Source: RGIG3009 sp045630285 (GTDB taxonomy: Bacteria; Bacillota; Clostridia; Oscillospirales; Acutalibacteraceae). Taken from it: DNA of 47,391 nucleotides. Location: contig JAZQSX010000049.1 in assembly GCA_045630285.1 (NCBI GenBank), positions 1 through 47,391 on the forward strand, written 5' to 3'. Under the pieces are notes generated by a model. That model did no database searches, was not told the DNA's origin, and saw only the letters and a program-made list of their open reading frames with translations. Made by a program: the position numbers and the translations under genes. Positions 1-9,200 of this stretch are shown here, piece after piece. Every line of letters begins with the position of its first letter. Position 1 is the first letter of the stretch.

Positions 1-23
1 TCTTTTGGTGAACCATCGGGGAT
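1..23 (-). repeat. Truncated direct copy of the tRNA-Lys 3' end
   Basis: These 23 bases are identical to positions 195-217. On the minus strand they represent the 3' part of the T-arm, the acceptor 3' strand, the discriminator base, CCA and a few downstream bases of the neighbouring tRNA-Lys. The similarity stops inside the T-arm, so this copy is a tail and not a functional tRNA. A tRNA gene may continue beyond the window edge, but the bases after position 23 do not extend the match. Confidence 0.7.
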
Positions 24-53
24 AAAGCCGCTTTGCGTCTTTCGTGCTCGGCG

Positions 54-70
54 ACCGTTCGTGGAACGGT
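54..70. repeat. Perfect 7-bp inverted repeat (hairpin)
   Basis: ACCGTTC and GAACGGT flank a GTG loop. Adjacent GC-rich bases (GGCG on the left, GCCCGCC on the right) can extend the stem imperfectly. It lies in the non-coding stretch beyond the tRNA-Lys gene, next to a second strong hairpin at 95-119. Confidence 0.6.
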
Positions 71-94
71 GCCCGCCGTCGCACTTCGTCGCTG

Positions 95-119
95 AAAAAC
101 AGTCCACCGGACTGTTTTT
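95..119. terminator. Perfect 11-bp hairpin flanked by A- and T-runs, terminator-like on both strands
   Basis: AAAAACAGTCC, loop ACC, then GGACTGTTTTT. The A-run and T-run on either side make it look like a Rho-independent terminator in both directions. It could end minus-strand tRNA transcription, but a closer terminator exists at 163-200, so it may instead be part of a dispersed intergenic repeat. Confidence 0.55.
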
Positions 120-142
120 CGGGCGCTCCTCACCCTCTCAGA

Positions 143-223
143 GTTCGAATCCCCGTTGAATGAAAAGAACGCCTCACCCTGGCGGGTAATGCGTTCTTTT
201 GGTGAACCATCGGGGATTCGAAC
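143..223. repeat. Large interrupted palindrome built from the tRNA-Lys T-arm and tail
   Basis: GTTCGAATCCCCG at 143-155 is the exact reverse complement of 211-223, which is the T-arm of tRNA-Lys. Inside it, AAAAGAACGC at 163-172 is the exact reverse complement of 191-200, just downstream of the tRNA CCA end. The plus strand therefore carries an imperfect inverted copy of the tRNA tail and its downstream flank. The inner arms double as a terminator. Confidence 0.75.
163..200 (-). terminator. Terminator-like hairpin after tRNA-Lys
   Basis: The 10-bp arms AAAAGAACGC and GCGTTCTTTT, with a short internal CGCC/GGCG stem, lie directly after the encoded CCA on the minus strand. On that strand the right arm ends in a T-run. 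It is the natural stop for the tRNA transcript. Confidence 0.6.
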
Positions 224-275
224 CCCGGACACCCTGATTAAAAGTCAGGTGCTCTGCCAACTGAGCTAATGGTTC
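200..275 (-). tRNA. tRNA-Lys (anticodon TTT), CCA encoded
   Basis: On the minus strand a full cloverleaf can be drawn. The acceptor stem pairs GAACCAT with ATGGTTC. The D-arm contains AGCTCAGTTGGCAGAGC. The anticodon stem CCTGA/TCAGG carries the loop CTTTTAA, giving anticodon TTT for lysine. The T-arm is CGGGGTTCGAATCCCCG. The CCA end is encoded at 200-202. A perfect-consensus promoter lies upstream at 294-322. Confidence 0.96.
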
Positions 276-293
276 GTATGCAGTTGCTATGCT

Positions 294-322
294 ATTATAG
301 CCAACTGTTTTAAAAATGTCAA
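294..322 (-). promoter_or_regulatory. Consensus promoter of tRNA-Lys
   Basis: Read on the minus strand, TTGACA (317-322) is followed by a 17-bp spacer and TATAAT (294-299). Both hexamers match the housekeeping sigma consensus 6/6. It ends about 18 bases before the mature tRNA 5' end. Confidence 0.88.
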
Positions 323-356
323 GCAGAAAATCGCAAGAAAAGGAAGTCTGGTAACG

Positions 357-992
357 ATGAAACTGTATTTGGTGCGGCACGGCGAAAGTGAATCCAACCG
401 CCTGGGATATTTTGCAGGGCAGCTGGATGCGCCGTTGACCGAGCTGGGTCATAGGCAAGCGGCGTGCGTTGCAACGTTTTTTCAGGGAATGGCGGTAGAT
501 GCCGTCTATGCTTCGACGCTGTCCCGTGCGATGGACACGGCACGGCCGACGGCGCAGATGCTCGGACTGCCTGTGATCCCCGAGCCCGGGATGCGAGAGG
601 TGTCCGCCGGTATATGGGAAGGTATGCGATTCACCGAGCTGTCGAAGGTTTCCCCGGAGCAGTATCATCTGTGGAAGACCGACATCGGCAGCGTTTGCTT
701 CCCGAACGGAGAGTCTGTCGAGGGGGCGGCACTGCGGGCGCAATCGGCGTTGGTGAAGATCGCCGAGGAGCGACCGAACGATACGGTGATCGTGGCTTCC
801 CACGGTGGCATCATTCGCGCGCTGCTCGCCTTGTGGGAGCACGGTGACGTGCGGGCGATGCAGCACGGCGCTTGGGCGCCCAACGCCTCGGTGTCGGAGG
901 TGGAGTACACCGACGGGGTGTTTCGGGTCGTGCGCAGCGGTATGGTGGAGCACTTGGGAGACCTCGTGACGGAGCTGCCGAAGACCATATAA
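357..992 (+). CDS. Histidine phosphatase family protein (phosphoglycerate-mutase-like)
   Basis: This 211-residue cytoplasmic protein belongs to the histidine phosphatase superfamily, which transfers phosphate from small substrates to an active-site histidine. The hallmark RHGE motif sits at residues 7-10, with His8 as the predicted phospho-acceptor. The second catalytic His is in ASHGG (about His149), and the general acid region is around Glu81-Glu88 (EVSAGIWEGM). The family includes phosphoglycerate mutases, the cobalamin enzyme CobC and broad phosphatases. Nothing nearby (no cobalamin genes) favours one substrate. The ATG at 357 follows an AAAGGAAG ribosome site about 10 bases upstream. The gene diverges from the tRNA-Lys gene and no clear promoter of its own is visible. 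Confidence 0.9.
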   Translation: MKLYLVRHGESESNRLGYFAGQLDAPLTELGHRQAACVATFFQGMAVDAVYASTLSRAMDTARPTAQMLGLPVIPEPGMREVSAGIWEGMRFTELSKVSPEQYHLWKTDIGSVCFPNGESVEGAALRAQSALVKIAEERPNDTVIVASHGGIIRALLALWEHGDVRAMQHGAWAPNASVSEVEYTDGVFRVVRSGMVEHLGDLVTELPKTI

Positions 993-1023
993 CCCGTTGT
1001 CTACGGAAAAGACAATGAAAATC

Positions 1024-1053
1024 TTGACGGTGCTTATTTTAATGTGTTATAAT
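1024..1053 (+). promoter_or_regulatory. Promoter of surface protein gene A
   Basis: TTGACG (1024-1029), an 18-bp spacer and a perfect TATAAT (1048-1053) precede gene A, leaving a leader of roughly 80 bases. Confidence 0.75.
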
Positions 1054-1140
1054 AGCGCTGCGACATCCGAGAGAGAGGGAGGGCGGTGCGAGGACTCGTG
1101 CTGTCCTTTTACGTTCCTTACTTGAGAGGAGACGGAAAGA

Positions 1141-2850
1141 ATGAGAAAACTGTGGAAACGGGCGTTACCGTTGCTGCTGTCACTTCTGCTGCTGTGCGGC
1201 AGCACGATGACGGTCGTGGCTGACGAGGTCGCAGGCGACGCCGCCGACGAGGTGGTTGATGAAACGGTCGAGGAAGAGGTCATCGAGGAAGCTCTGGACA
1301 TCAGCCGCCCGACGCTTCGACTGCGTGTCGGCACTTCCTATACGCTGAAGGCGCTGCCGCTGCCTGTGGATACGGATATATCGTCCGCCCAGTGGGGCAG
1401 CAGCGACGAATCCATCGTCACGGTGGAGAACGGCAAGGTCACAGCGGTCGGCGCCGGTAAGGCAACGGTCACGGTGGTGGCGAACGGCAAGAGCAACTTC
1501 TGCACGGTCACGGTCGTGGAAGAGGCCACGTCGGATGCCGACCTGGTTGTGGACGCCCTGCTGTGGACGGGCGGTGACGGTCAGATCAAGCCCGATACGT
1601 ACATCAATTTTGAGGTCAAGGTGACCAACCAGGGCACCGAGGACGTTACCGAGCCGTTTTTCGTCGATATTTCCACCGGCCGAAAGCATCTGTTCCGCCT
1701 GGAGCACACCGACGGTGTCAAAGCGGGCGAGACGGTGTCGGTGGTGTCTGCGCCGTGGAAAGCGGTTGCCGGCGACTATATGATGGCGGTGCGTGTTAAC
1801 CCGACGTTGGCGGTGGCAGAGACCAACGAAGAGACCAACAACACCTACCAGATCGGTCTGCGTGTGGCGGACGACCGCTTGACGCCGGCAGACGAGGCGG
1901 TGGCGGCGATCGTCGAGCAATACGGGCTGACCAATCTGACCTTCAGCGACGATTTTGATACGCTGGATACGGTCGACGTGCTGACAAGCGGGCGTGAGGG
2001 ATACAAATGGTACACCGCACGCCGTTGGGCGCAGACGGATATGACCCGTGACGACTATTTCGTCAAAGACGGCGTGATGACGCTGCAGCACAAGGACTGC
2101 CTCTATGCGATCGGTGCCAGCACGATGGATCCGGTCACCGGTGCGGGATACACCTATAACCACGGTTACTTGGAGTTCCGCATCCGTATGCCTCGCCCCG
2201 AAAAGAAGGAAGAGGGCGAAAAGGGCAAGCCTGCCGTGTGGTCGCTGCCCACGGGAAAATGGTTGGAGATTCCCGGTGAGAACAAGCATTGGGTAGAGGT
2301 CGACTGGATCGAGTACTACGGCGACGATTATTACACTATTTCGGTGCACGAGCAGGAAAAGGTTGAAGGTGCCGATCAGAACTGGTATAAGAACAGCGGC
2401 GCCAAGCAGGCGGGCTACGGCGACGGCGAATGGCATACGCTGGGCTTCCTGTGGGTAGAGGATCTTATCATCGGCTACTACGACGGTGAGGAGATCTTCA
2501 ATCAGACCTACGGCGAAGGGGAGATCCCGATCCCGATGAACCAGAACATGAGCGGTGAGCTGAAGTTTGAAGGCGTGTTTGACATTCTGGATTCGCAGGA
2601 TCTGGTGCTGTACCTGGCCGGCGGTATTGACGTACCGATGGAGATCGATTATCTGCGCATTTGGCAGACGGCCGCTGATTCGGCAGTGGGTCCCAATCTC
2701 GGCATAGGCTTCGATAAAGCGCCGGAGTACCACGGTGACACGTTGCCCGACTGGGCGATCTGTGCGATCACCGCCGGCTTCGTTGCGTTGGTCATGCTGT
2801 GTGCCTTCATCGTGTGGGCTCACAGCAAGAAAAAAGAAGAAAAATCCTAA
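1141..2850 (+). CDS. Surface protein A: Big_2, CARDB and GH16-like domains, C-terminal membrane anchor
   Basis: This 569-residue exported protein is the smallest of five paralogues here. In order it has a signal peptide (about 1-28), an Ig-like Big_2 domain (about 50-127), a CARDB-like domain (about 134-243), a GH16-like domain (about 266-510) and one transmembrane helix (about 538-560) followed by a Lys/Glu-rich tail. The GH16 assignment rests on the E386-V-D388-W-I-E391 motif, a downstream W-H-T...W...Y-D-G block, and the terminal 'EIDYLRIWQ' strand. Classic GH16 enzymes cut beta-1,3/1,4-glucans or galactans using ExDxxE residues. Trp after the Asp is unusual, so activity and substrate are inferred. 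No LPxTG-type motif is visible, so it is probably membrane-held. It has its own promoter and terminator. The ATG at 1141 follows GAGAGGAGACGG. Confidence 0.85.
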   Translation: MRKLWKRALPLLLSLLLLCGSTMTVVADEVAGDAADEVVDETVEEEVIEEALDISRPTLRLRVGTSYTLKALPLPVDTDISSAQWGSSDESIVTVENGKVTAVGAGKATVTVVANGKSNFCTVTVVEEATSDADLVVDALLWTGGDGQIKPDTYINFEVKVTNQGTEDVTEPFFVDISTGRKHLFRLEHTDGVKAGETVSVVSAPWKAVAGDYMMAVRVNPTLAVAETNEETNNTYQIGLRVADDRLTPADEAVAAIVEQYGLTNLTFSDDFDTLDTVDVLTSGREGYKWYTARRWAQTDMTRDDYFVKDGVMTLQHKDCLYAIGASTMDPVTGAGYTYNHGYLEFRIRMPRPEKKEEGEKGKPAVWSLPTGKWLEIPGENKHWVEVDWIEYYGDDYYTISVHEQEKVEGADQNWYKNSGAKQAGYGDGEWHTLGFLWVEDLIIGYYDGEEIFNQTYGEGEIPIPMNQNMSGELKFEGVFDILDSQDLVLYLAGGIDVPMEIDYLRIWQTAADSAVGPNLGIGFDKAPEYHGDTLPDWAICAITAGFVALVMLCAFIVWAHSKKKEEKS

Positions 2851-2867
2851 AAGATAGGAATACGGAA

Positions 2868-2896
2868 GCCCCCGCAGGTCGCTGCGGGGGCTTTTT
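2868..2896 (+). terminator. Rho-independent terminator after gene A
   Basis: The arms GCCCCCGCAG and CTGCGGGGGC are followed by TTTTT, about 18 bases after the stop codon of gene A. Confidence 0.92.
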
Positions 2897-2897
2897 C

Positions 2898-3227
2898 TAT
2901 GTCCCCAAATTGCAAAAAGCGGGATTTTGCAATAACTCGATGCGGATAATGCCGACACTTGGCAGACTTCTCCGATAGCTTGTAATCGAGGCAATTGAAA
3001 GGCTCGAGTTGGCTGTTTTCTTAAAAATTCAAAAAAAGGCGAAAAATTGGCACGGCTAAGTCAAAAAATGGCACGAAATCCAAAAAGCACTATGCTACAA
3101 TTAAATTGCGTGACTACTCTTTTTTTGTATATTGTGTACAAATCGGAAAAGTCGGCATCTATTTTGCAGTGGCTTGGCATTGGCGCCGCTGTATTCTCTG
3201 GGAGATAACTTGAAAGGAGACGATAGT
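2898..3227 (+). promoter_or_regulatory. 330-base intergenic region with the probable promoter of gene B
   Basis: No gene is visible. Near 3091-3101 the overlapping hexamers TATGCT and TACAAT are candidate -10 boxes; TATGCT is also the -10 box upstream of gene C. A TGGCAC at 3069-3074, 16 bases before TATGCT, is a weak -35 candidate. A second TTGGCACG-like copy lies about 20 bases further upstream. The leader to the ATG would be about 120 bases and ends in GAAAGGAGA. Confidence 0.5.
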
Positions 3228-6200
3228 ATGAAAAACAATGCGCGTCGGATCGTATCGTGGATCGCAGCAATGACATTGCTGCTGACCTGCGCTATTTCCG
3301 GCATCGTACTGCCTGCGGCAGCCGAGACAGCCAGCTTCAAACTGAAGGATGAAGCGATGTATCTGGCGCCCGGCGATGCGGGCGGCTATGTTGTGTTTAA
3401 CGCAACGCAGCCTCTCACCCCGGAGGGTGAGCCGTATACCGAGAAGCTGACCTGGACCACGAGCGATGAAAGCATCGTGAAGATCCACGACGCTTCTACC
3501 GGTCTGTTCAAAACTGTGAAAAACGCAAGTGGTAAGGCCACCATTACGGCGACCAACGCCGCTGGTGAGAGCCACTCTTGTGAGGTTACCGTGGCGTTTG
3601 ACGGTGAAGCCATTTCGGGTGGTGACTTTGAGTATGCCCTGGCTCGCCACAATCGCTGGGGTAACATCATCAAGTCCGGTATCGGTGAGGTCGTGACCGA
3701 TCCCGACGATGCGAACAACAAGGTGCTGGCACTGTCCTGCAACGGCACCAGCGCATCGGCGAACTTTATGAGCAGCGTTACCATGAATCCCAATCAGCGT
3801 TACAAGTTCAGCTTTGACGTTAAGGGTGTGGATGCGAACTCGGCTATCTTCTGGGTACAGAAGGCCAATGCGACCATTGAGAGCGCCAACGTTGAGCTTT
3901 CCGGCACCGGTGCCGGTTCGTGGCAGTATCTGACCACGAAGACGAACGAGTGGTCGCACTTTGAGTACGTTGTTCAGATTGCTGCCAATCCCAACCGCAA
4001 CTATGTGTTCGGCTTTGACAACGTCAACACCGATCAGCTCCTCTACCTCGACAACGTGTCGCTGACCGCACTGGGCACGGCGGAGTCGATCGAGCTCAGC
4101 GAGACGGAAGCGGAGCTGGAGGTTGGCGACGAGCTTGACCTCACGGTGACAGCGTCTCCGGACGGCGCGACCATGAACCGCGTGAAGTGGATGACCAGCA
4201 ATGACAAGGTCGCCACGGTGGAAAACGGCAAGATCAAGGCGATCGGCGAAGGCAGTGCCACGATCACGGCGTTGTCCGGTACGCTCGTTGCGACCTGCAC
4301 GGTGAACGTCACCGTTCCGGAAGCATCCTTCAAGCTGGCGGATGAACTGGTGTACGTGGCACCTGGTGATTCCGGTGGTTACGTTACGTATTTTGCAACG
4401 CATGCGGTCACGCCGGAGGGCGAGTTGTATACCGAGCCTCTGACGTGGTCAACCAGTAACTCGTCGGTTTTGGCGGTTTCCAAAGCGGAAACCGGTCTGT
4501 TCAAGACTGTTAAAGGTGTTTCCGGTGAAGCAACGGTCACTGCGAAAAATGCGGCGGGCGAGAGCGCAAGCTGCAAGGTCGTTGTGACATTTGACGGTGA
4601 GCTTATCGTGGGCGGCGATTTCGAGCACCGCACCGAAAACGTCGACACCTCTCGTTGGAAGAACTTGCTCAAAGAGAAGACTGCGAGCAAACAGGGCCAG
4701 ATGGTTGCGGATCCGCAGAATCCTGCCAACACGGTTATGGCGTGGCCCTGCAATTCCGCAAGCGCCTATGCCGAGTATTATGCCGGCCTGACTATTGAGC
4801 CGAACCGCACTTATAAATTCAGTATGGATGTCAAGGGCTACGACGGCAGCGCTGTGGCACTGTACTTCAAGACCGGCGCCAAGGGCTGTACCGTGTTGAG
4901 TACGAATGTGGGTGATAGCCCTGTCGGCGGCTGGCAGACCATTCCTATGAAGGCCACCGAGTGGACTCGTGTGGAATATACGATCAAAACAGGTGCGAGC
5001 GTCGACCGCAACTATTTGTTTGGTTTCGACCACACGGTCGCAGACACGCTCCTCTACTACGATAATATTTCTCTTACCGAACTGGGTACGGCGGAGTCGA
5101 TCGAGCTCAGCGAGACCGAGGTCGAGTTGGATCCCGGTCAGGAAACGCAGCTGACGGTGACGGCGTCTCCGGAAGGTGCGACCTTCAACCGTGTGCAGTG
5201 GCTGACCAGCGACGCCAACGTCGCTACCGTCGTTGACGGTAAGATCACGGCGATCGGCGGCGGCACCGCCACGATCACGGCCCTGTCCGGCACGCTCGTT
5301 GCGACTTGCAAGGTCAAGGTCACGGGTGCGAGCATCCTGCCTCCCGATGAGGATGCGGACGGCTACGTTGCCAAGATCGATTTCGATCACGCCCCCAAGG
5401 GTTTTGCTACCCTGAAGAATGAAAACTACATTCTGGAAGGCGTCGGCATCGACGGCAGCAAGGCATTCATGGTTTCCGGCGACAAGGGCGACTACGTCGA
5501 GTTCGCTGCTGATGCCAATATCATGATGCTGCCGGGCGAGACCTACATCCTGCGCTTCAAGACCAAGGGTGGCCCCATGCGTCTGGAATTTGGTCCGCAG
5601 GGCACCTACTATCAGATCCCGCTGACCGAAACCTACAGCAACCCCTCGGCCTTTACGCCGAGCAATGCGGACTGGACCACGTATCAGCGTGTGATCCGTC
5701 CCACCACCTCTGCTTTCAACTTCACCTGGTTGCGTGTGAAGTTTGATGCTGACAACACGCCGGTGTATATCGACGACGTTGTTCTTATCAAGGTTGACGA
5801 TCTGATCGCACAGGTCGGTTCGTTCGATCTCGAGAGCGGCAGATACGGTTTGACCGCTTTGGCGGATGTGGCTGCTGCCGGCGACATCGTCGTTGACCCG
5901 CTGAACACCGAGGACGCTACTGATAAGGTGCTGTCCTTCCCGACGAAGAAGGATTCCGAGACGGCTCCTTACGCAACGACGAGCAATGCGCCGTTCTATC
6001 TGGACAGCGCCACGACGAAGCTGCAGACGGGCGTATTCTACGCCGGCAGACCGTACACCCTGTCGATGGATGTGTACGGTGCGGCAATGGGTGTCTTCTT
6101 CGATGCCTCCAAGGGCGTTTCCGTGCTCGATCACACGGCGGAGAAGGGTGCTGACGGCTGGTATCAGGTTGGCGGCGACGCTACCAAGGACGGCTGGAAG

Positions 6201-9200
6201 ACCTACACCTTCACGATCTATACCGATGAGACCACTAAGGCGTTTGACAAGCTCTTTGCCTTTGCCAAGAACGCCGAGGATGCCGCAGAGTATTCCGACA
6301 TTACGGCGGCAACGTATATTGACAATGTTACGCTGATCCAGAAAGAGGTTGCTCCGGAATCGCTGACGATCAGCAAGACCGAGCTGCTGATGGGCGTGGA
6401 TGCCACTCAGAAGCTGGGTGTGACCCCCAATCCGTCCTTTGCGACGATGGGTAAGGTCACCTGGACCTCCGACAACGAGGCTGTTGCGACGGTTAAGAAC
6501 GGTACCGTGACGGCCGTTGGTGTCGGCAAGGCGACCGTTACGGCGACCTGCGGCGAGCTCAAAGCGACCTGCGTCGTTACCGTGGTTGATGAAGCGGTCA
6601 GCTTCACACTGGTGACGGATAAGCTGCATCTGGCCCCCGGCGTCTCCAAGACGCCTACGCTGGCTACGGTCCCCGCCAACACCAAGCCCGGTGCCATTGC
6701 TTGGACGAGCGATAAGCCGGCGGTTGCTACGGTCGACGCAGCAACGGGTAAAGTCACGGCGGTTGCCCAGGGCACTGCAGTGATCACCGGTAAGAAGGGC
6801 GACGTCACCGTTACCTGCACCGTTACGGTGGATGAGTTCGGCGAGCGCATCATCGGCGGTGACTTCGAGATGAACGACTGGAACAACGGTACGTTCACGA
6901 CCAATATTATTAAGGATACTGTCGGCACGGTGGTTGACGACGAAGGCAACCTGGTGCTGAAGCTTCCCGGTTCCGCCAACAGCGCACTGTATCTCAGCTC
7001 GCTGATGCTGGAGGACGGCAAGGATTATCGTCTGACCTTCAAAGCGAAGGGCACGAAGGTTCGCACGCACATCAACGGTGACAACGTCATCAACGGTGCG
7101 GGTGAGACCGATACCACACTGACGACCACCGGTTGGAAGACCGTGACCGTCTCCTTCACCTATAAGGCCGGCGGCAATAAGAGCGCCGTCGTGGCACTGA
7201 GCAATCAGGGCGGTTCCTCCAAGGATCTGTACATCGACGACGTCTCGCTCGTGCAGCTTCCTGCGGCAACCGGTATGGAGATCGTTCCCGGTGAGATCAA
7301 ATTGCTCCCCGGCACGACCAACCCGCTGGCCTGGGCTCCGATTCCCTCGGATGCGTATATCAGCGATGAGGGTATCACCTGGTCTTCCAGTGATCCCACG
7401 ATCGTAGCTGTGGATGCAGAAACCGGCAAGGTCACGGCGCTCGGTCAGGACGGCCAGTCCGCTGAGATCACGGTGACTAACGGCACCTTCTCCAAGACCG
7501 TGACGGTTATGGTTTCGGATTATGCGAACCTGCTGTGGAACGGTGATTTCGAACAGGGTGCCTCGATCAACTGGGGTAACAACGCCAAGATCAAGCCCGG
7601 TGTCGGCAAAGACGGCAGTTGGGGTCTCGTCCTGACCGCTACCGGCGACAACTTCTTCAAGGGCGACATCCCCGCAAAGCCCGGCACGAAATACACGCTG
7701 AGCTGGGATTACCTGCCGGTTGCCGGCGCAAAGTTCAAGGTTTGGTCCTCCAAACTTGGCTTTAACAACAACGCCGGTTCTTCCACGGGCACCGGTTGGC
7801 AGACCAAGACTACGGTGTTCACCACCCCTGCGGGTATGGATCTCTCCAACGTGGGTTGGATCCTCTCGATCGTTGGTGAGGCGATGGGTAAGGAAGGCTA
7901 CGTCGTTGTTGACAACCTCTCCATCAGCCTGTACACCTCCGGCGTCGAGGCTGAAAAGATCGAACTGAACAAGAACCAGCTGACGCTGATGCCCGGTCGT
8001 ACCGGCAACCTGACGATTCAGGCAACGCCGATCAACGGTGACGTTAACCGTGTGACCTGGACCTCCAGCAACGAAGACGTGGCGACCGTGGAATACGGTG
8101 TGGTCACGGGTATCGGTGAGGGTACGGCGACGATTACCGCCAAGCTGAAGAGCGGCTTGACTGCTTCCTGCGAGGTTCGTGTGTCCGGTAATGAGGCATT
8201 CATCACCAACGGTACCTTCTCGGATACAAAAGACGATTCTTGGACCTTGAGCGAGAGCGGTGCAGAGATCGTTTCCGGCGTCGGCGTGTTAGATTCCAAT
8301 GCGGTTTCGCTGAAGACTAACGGTTCTATTCAGCAGACGATCACCGGTCTGAAGCCCGACACCAAGTATCAGCTCTTCGTACGCTTCCGCTCCGATAAGG
8401 CCGGCAAGCTGGTTGTGGATCTTTCCAACTCCGCTGCCACGCTGTACAACAAGACGCTGAGCTCTGTTGCAGGCTGGACTAAGGGTATTTACGACTTTAC
8501 GACCGATGCGACGGTTACCGAGACGGACGTCTTTACGCTGACGATCGCTCCCGATGCCGGCCAGGCAGGTCCGATCCTGGTGGATAACGTGTTGCTGGCA
8601 GAGCAGGCCACGATGATCGACTTCATCGTCGAAGACGTGTTCTGGTTGCTGGACGATCCGATGGCGGCAACCGATCAGGTTAAGCCCGGTACGGAGCTCA
8701 CCTTCTACGTGCTGATCAAGAACCAGGGCACCGACGCCGTGAAGGCAGAGCAGTCGATCGTGATCGACATCTGCATGGACGGCGAGCCGGTCCTGTCGAT
8801 CCCCTATACCTTTGTTACCGGTATGGAGTCGGGCGGCTACGAGACGATCGCTTCCACGGTCCCGTGGGCAGCAGTGGCGGGTGACCACGTCATCTCCGCT
8901 CGCGTCAACGCTACGCTGTCGGTTCTGGAAATCGACGATACCAATAACAACACGCAGCAGAAGGATCTGCGTGTCAACGACGTCATCTTGACGGCTCCCG
9001 AAATCGCCGATATGGCCGGTTTCAATGAGTTGATCTTCAGTGATGACTCCAACACCACCGATACGTTCGATACCATGGCGACCGGTGGCGACGGCTACAA
9101 GTGGTACGTCATCCGTCCGTGGGACAACAAGAATGCGACGGCGCATTTGGGTGAGGACTACTCGGTGAAGGACGGTGTCCTGACGCTCCACAGCGTGGTA

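Noticed and set aside
3132..3227. Upstream start for gene B adding 32 residues before the signal peptide
   Set aside because: The ATG at 3228 has GAAAGGAGA at ideal spacing and begins the same MK(N/T)NARRIVSW signal peptide as gene C.
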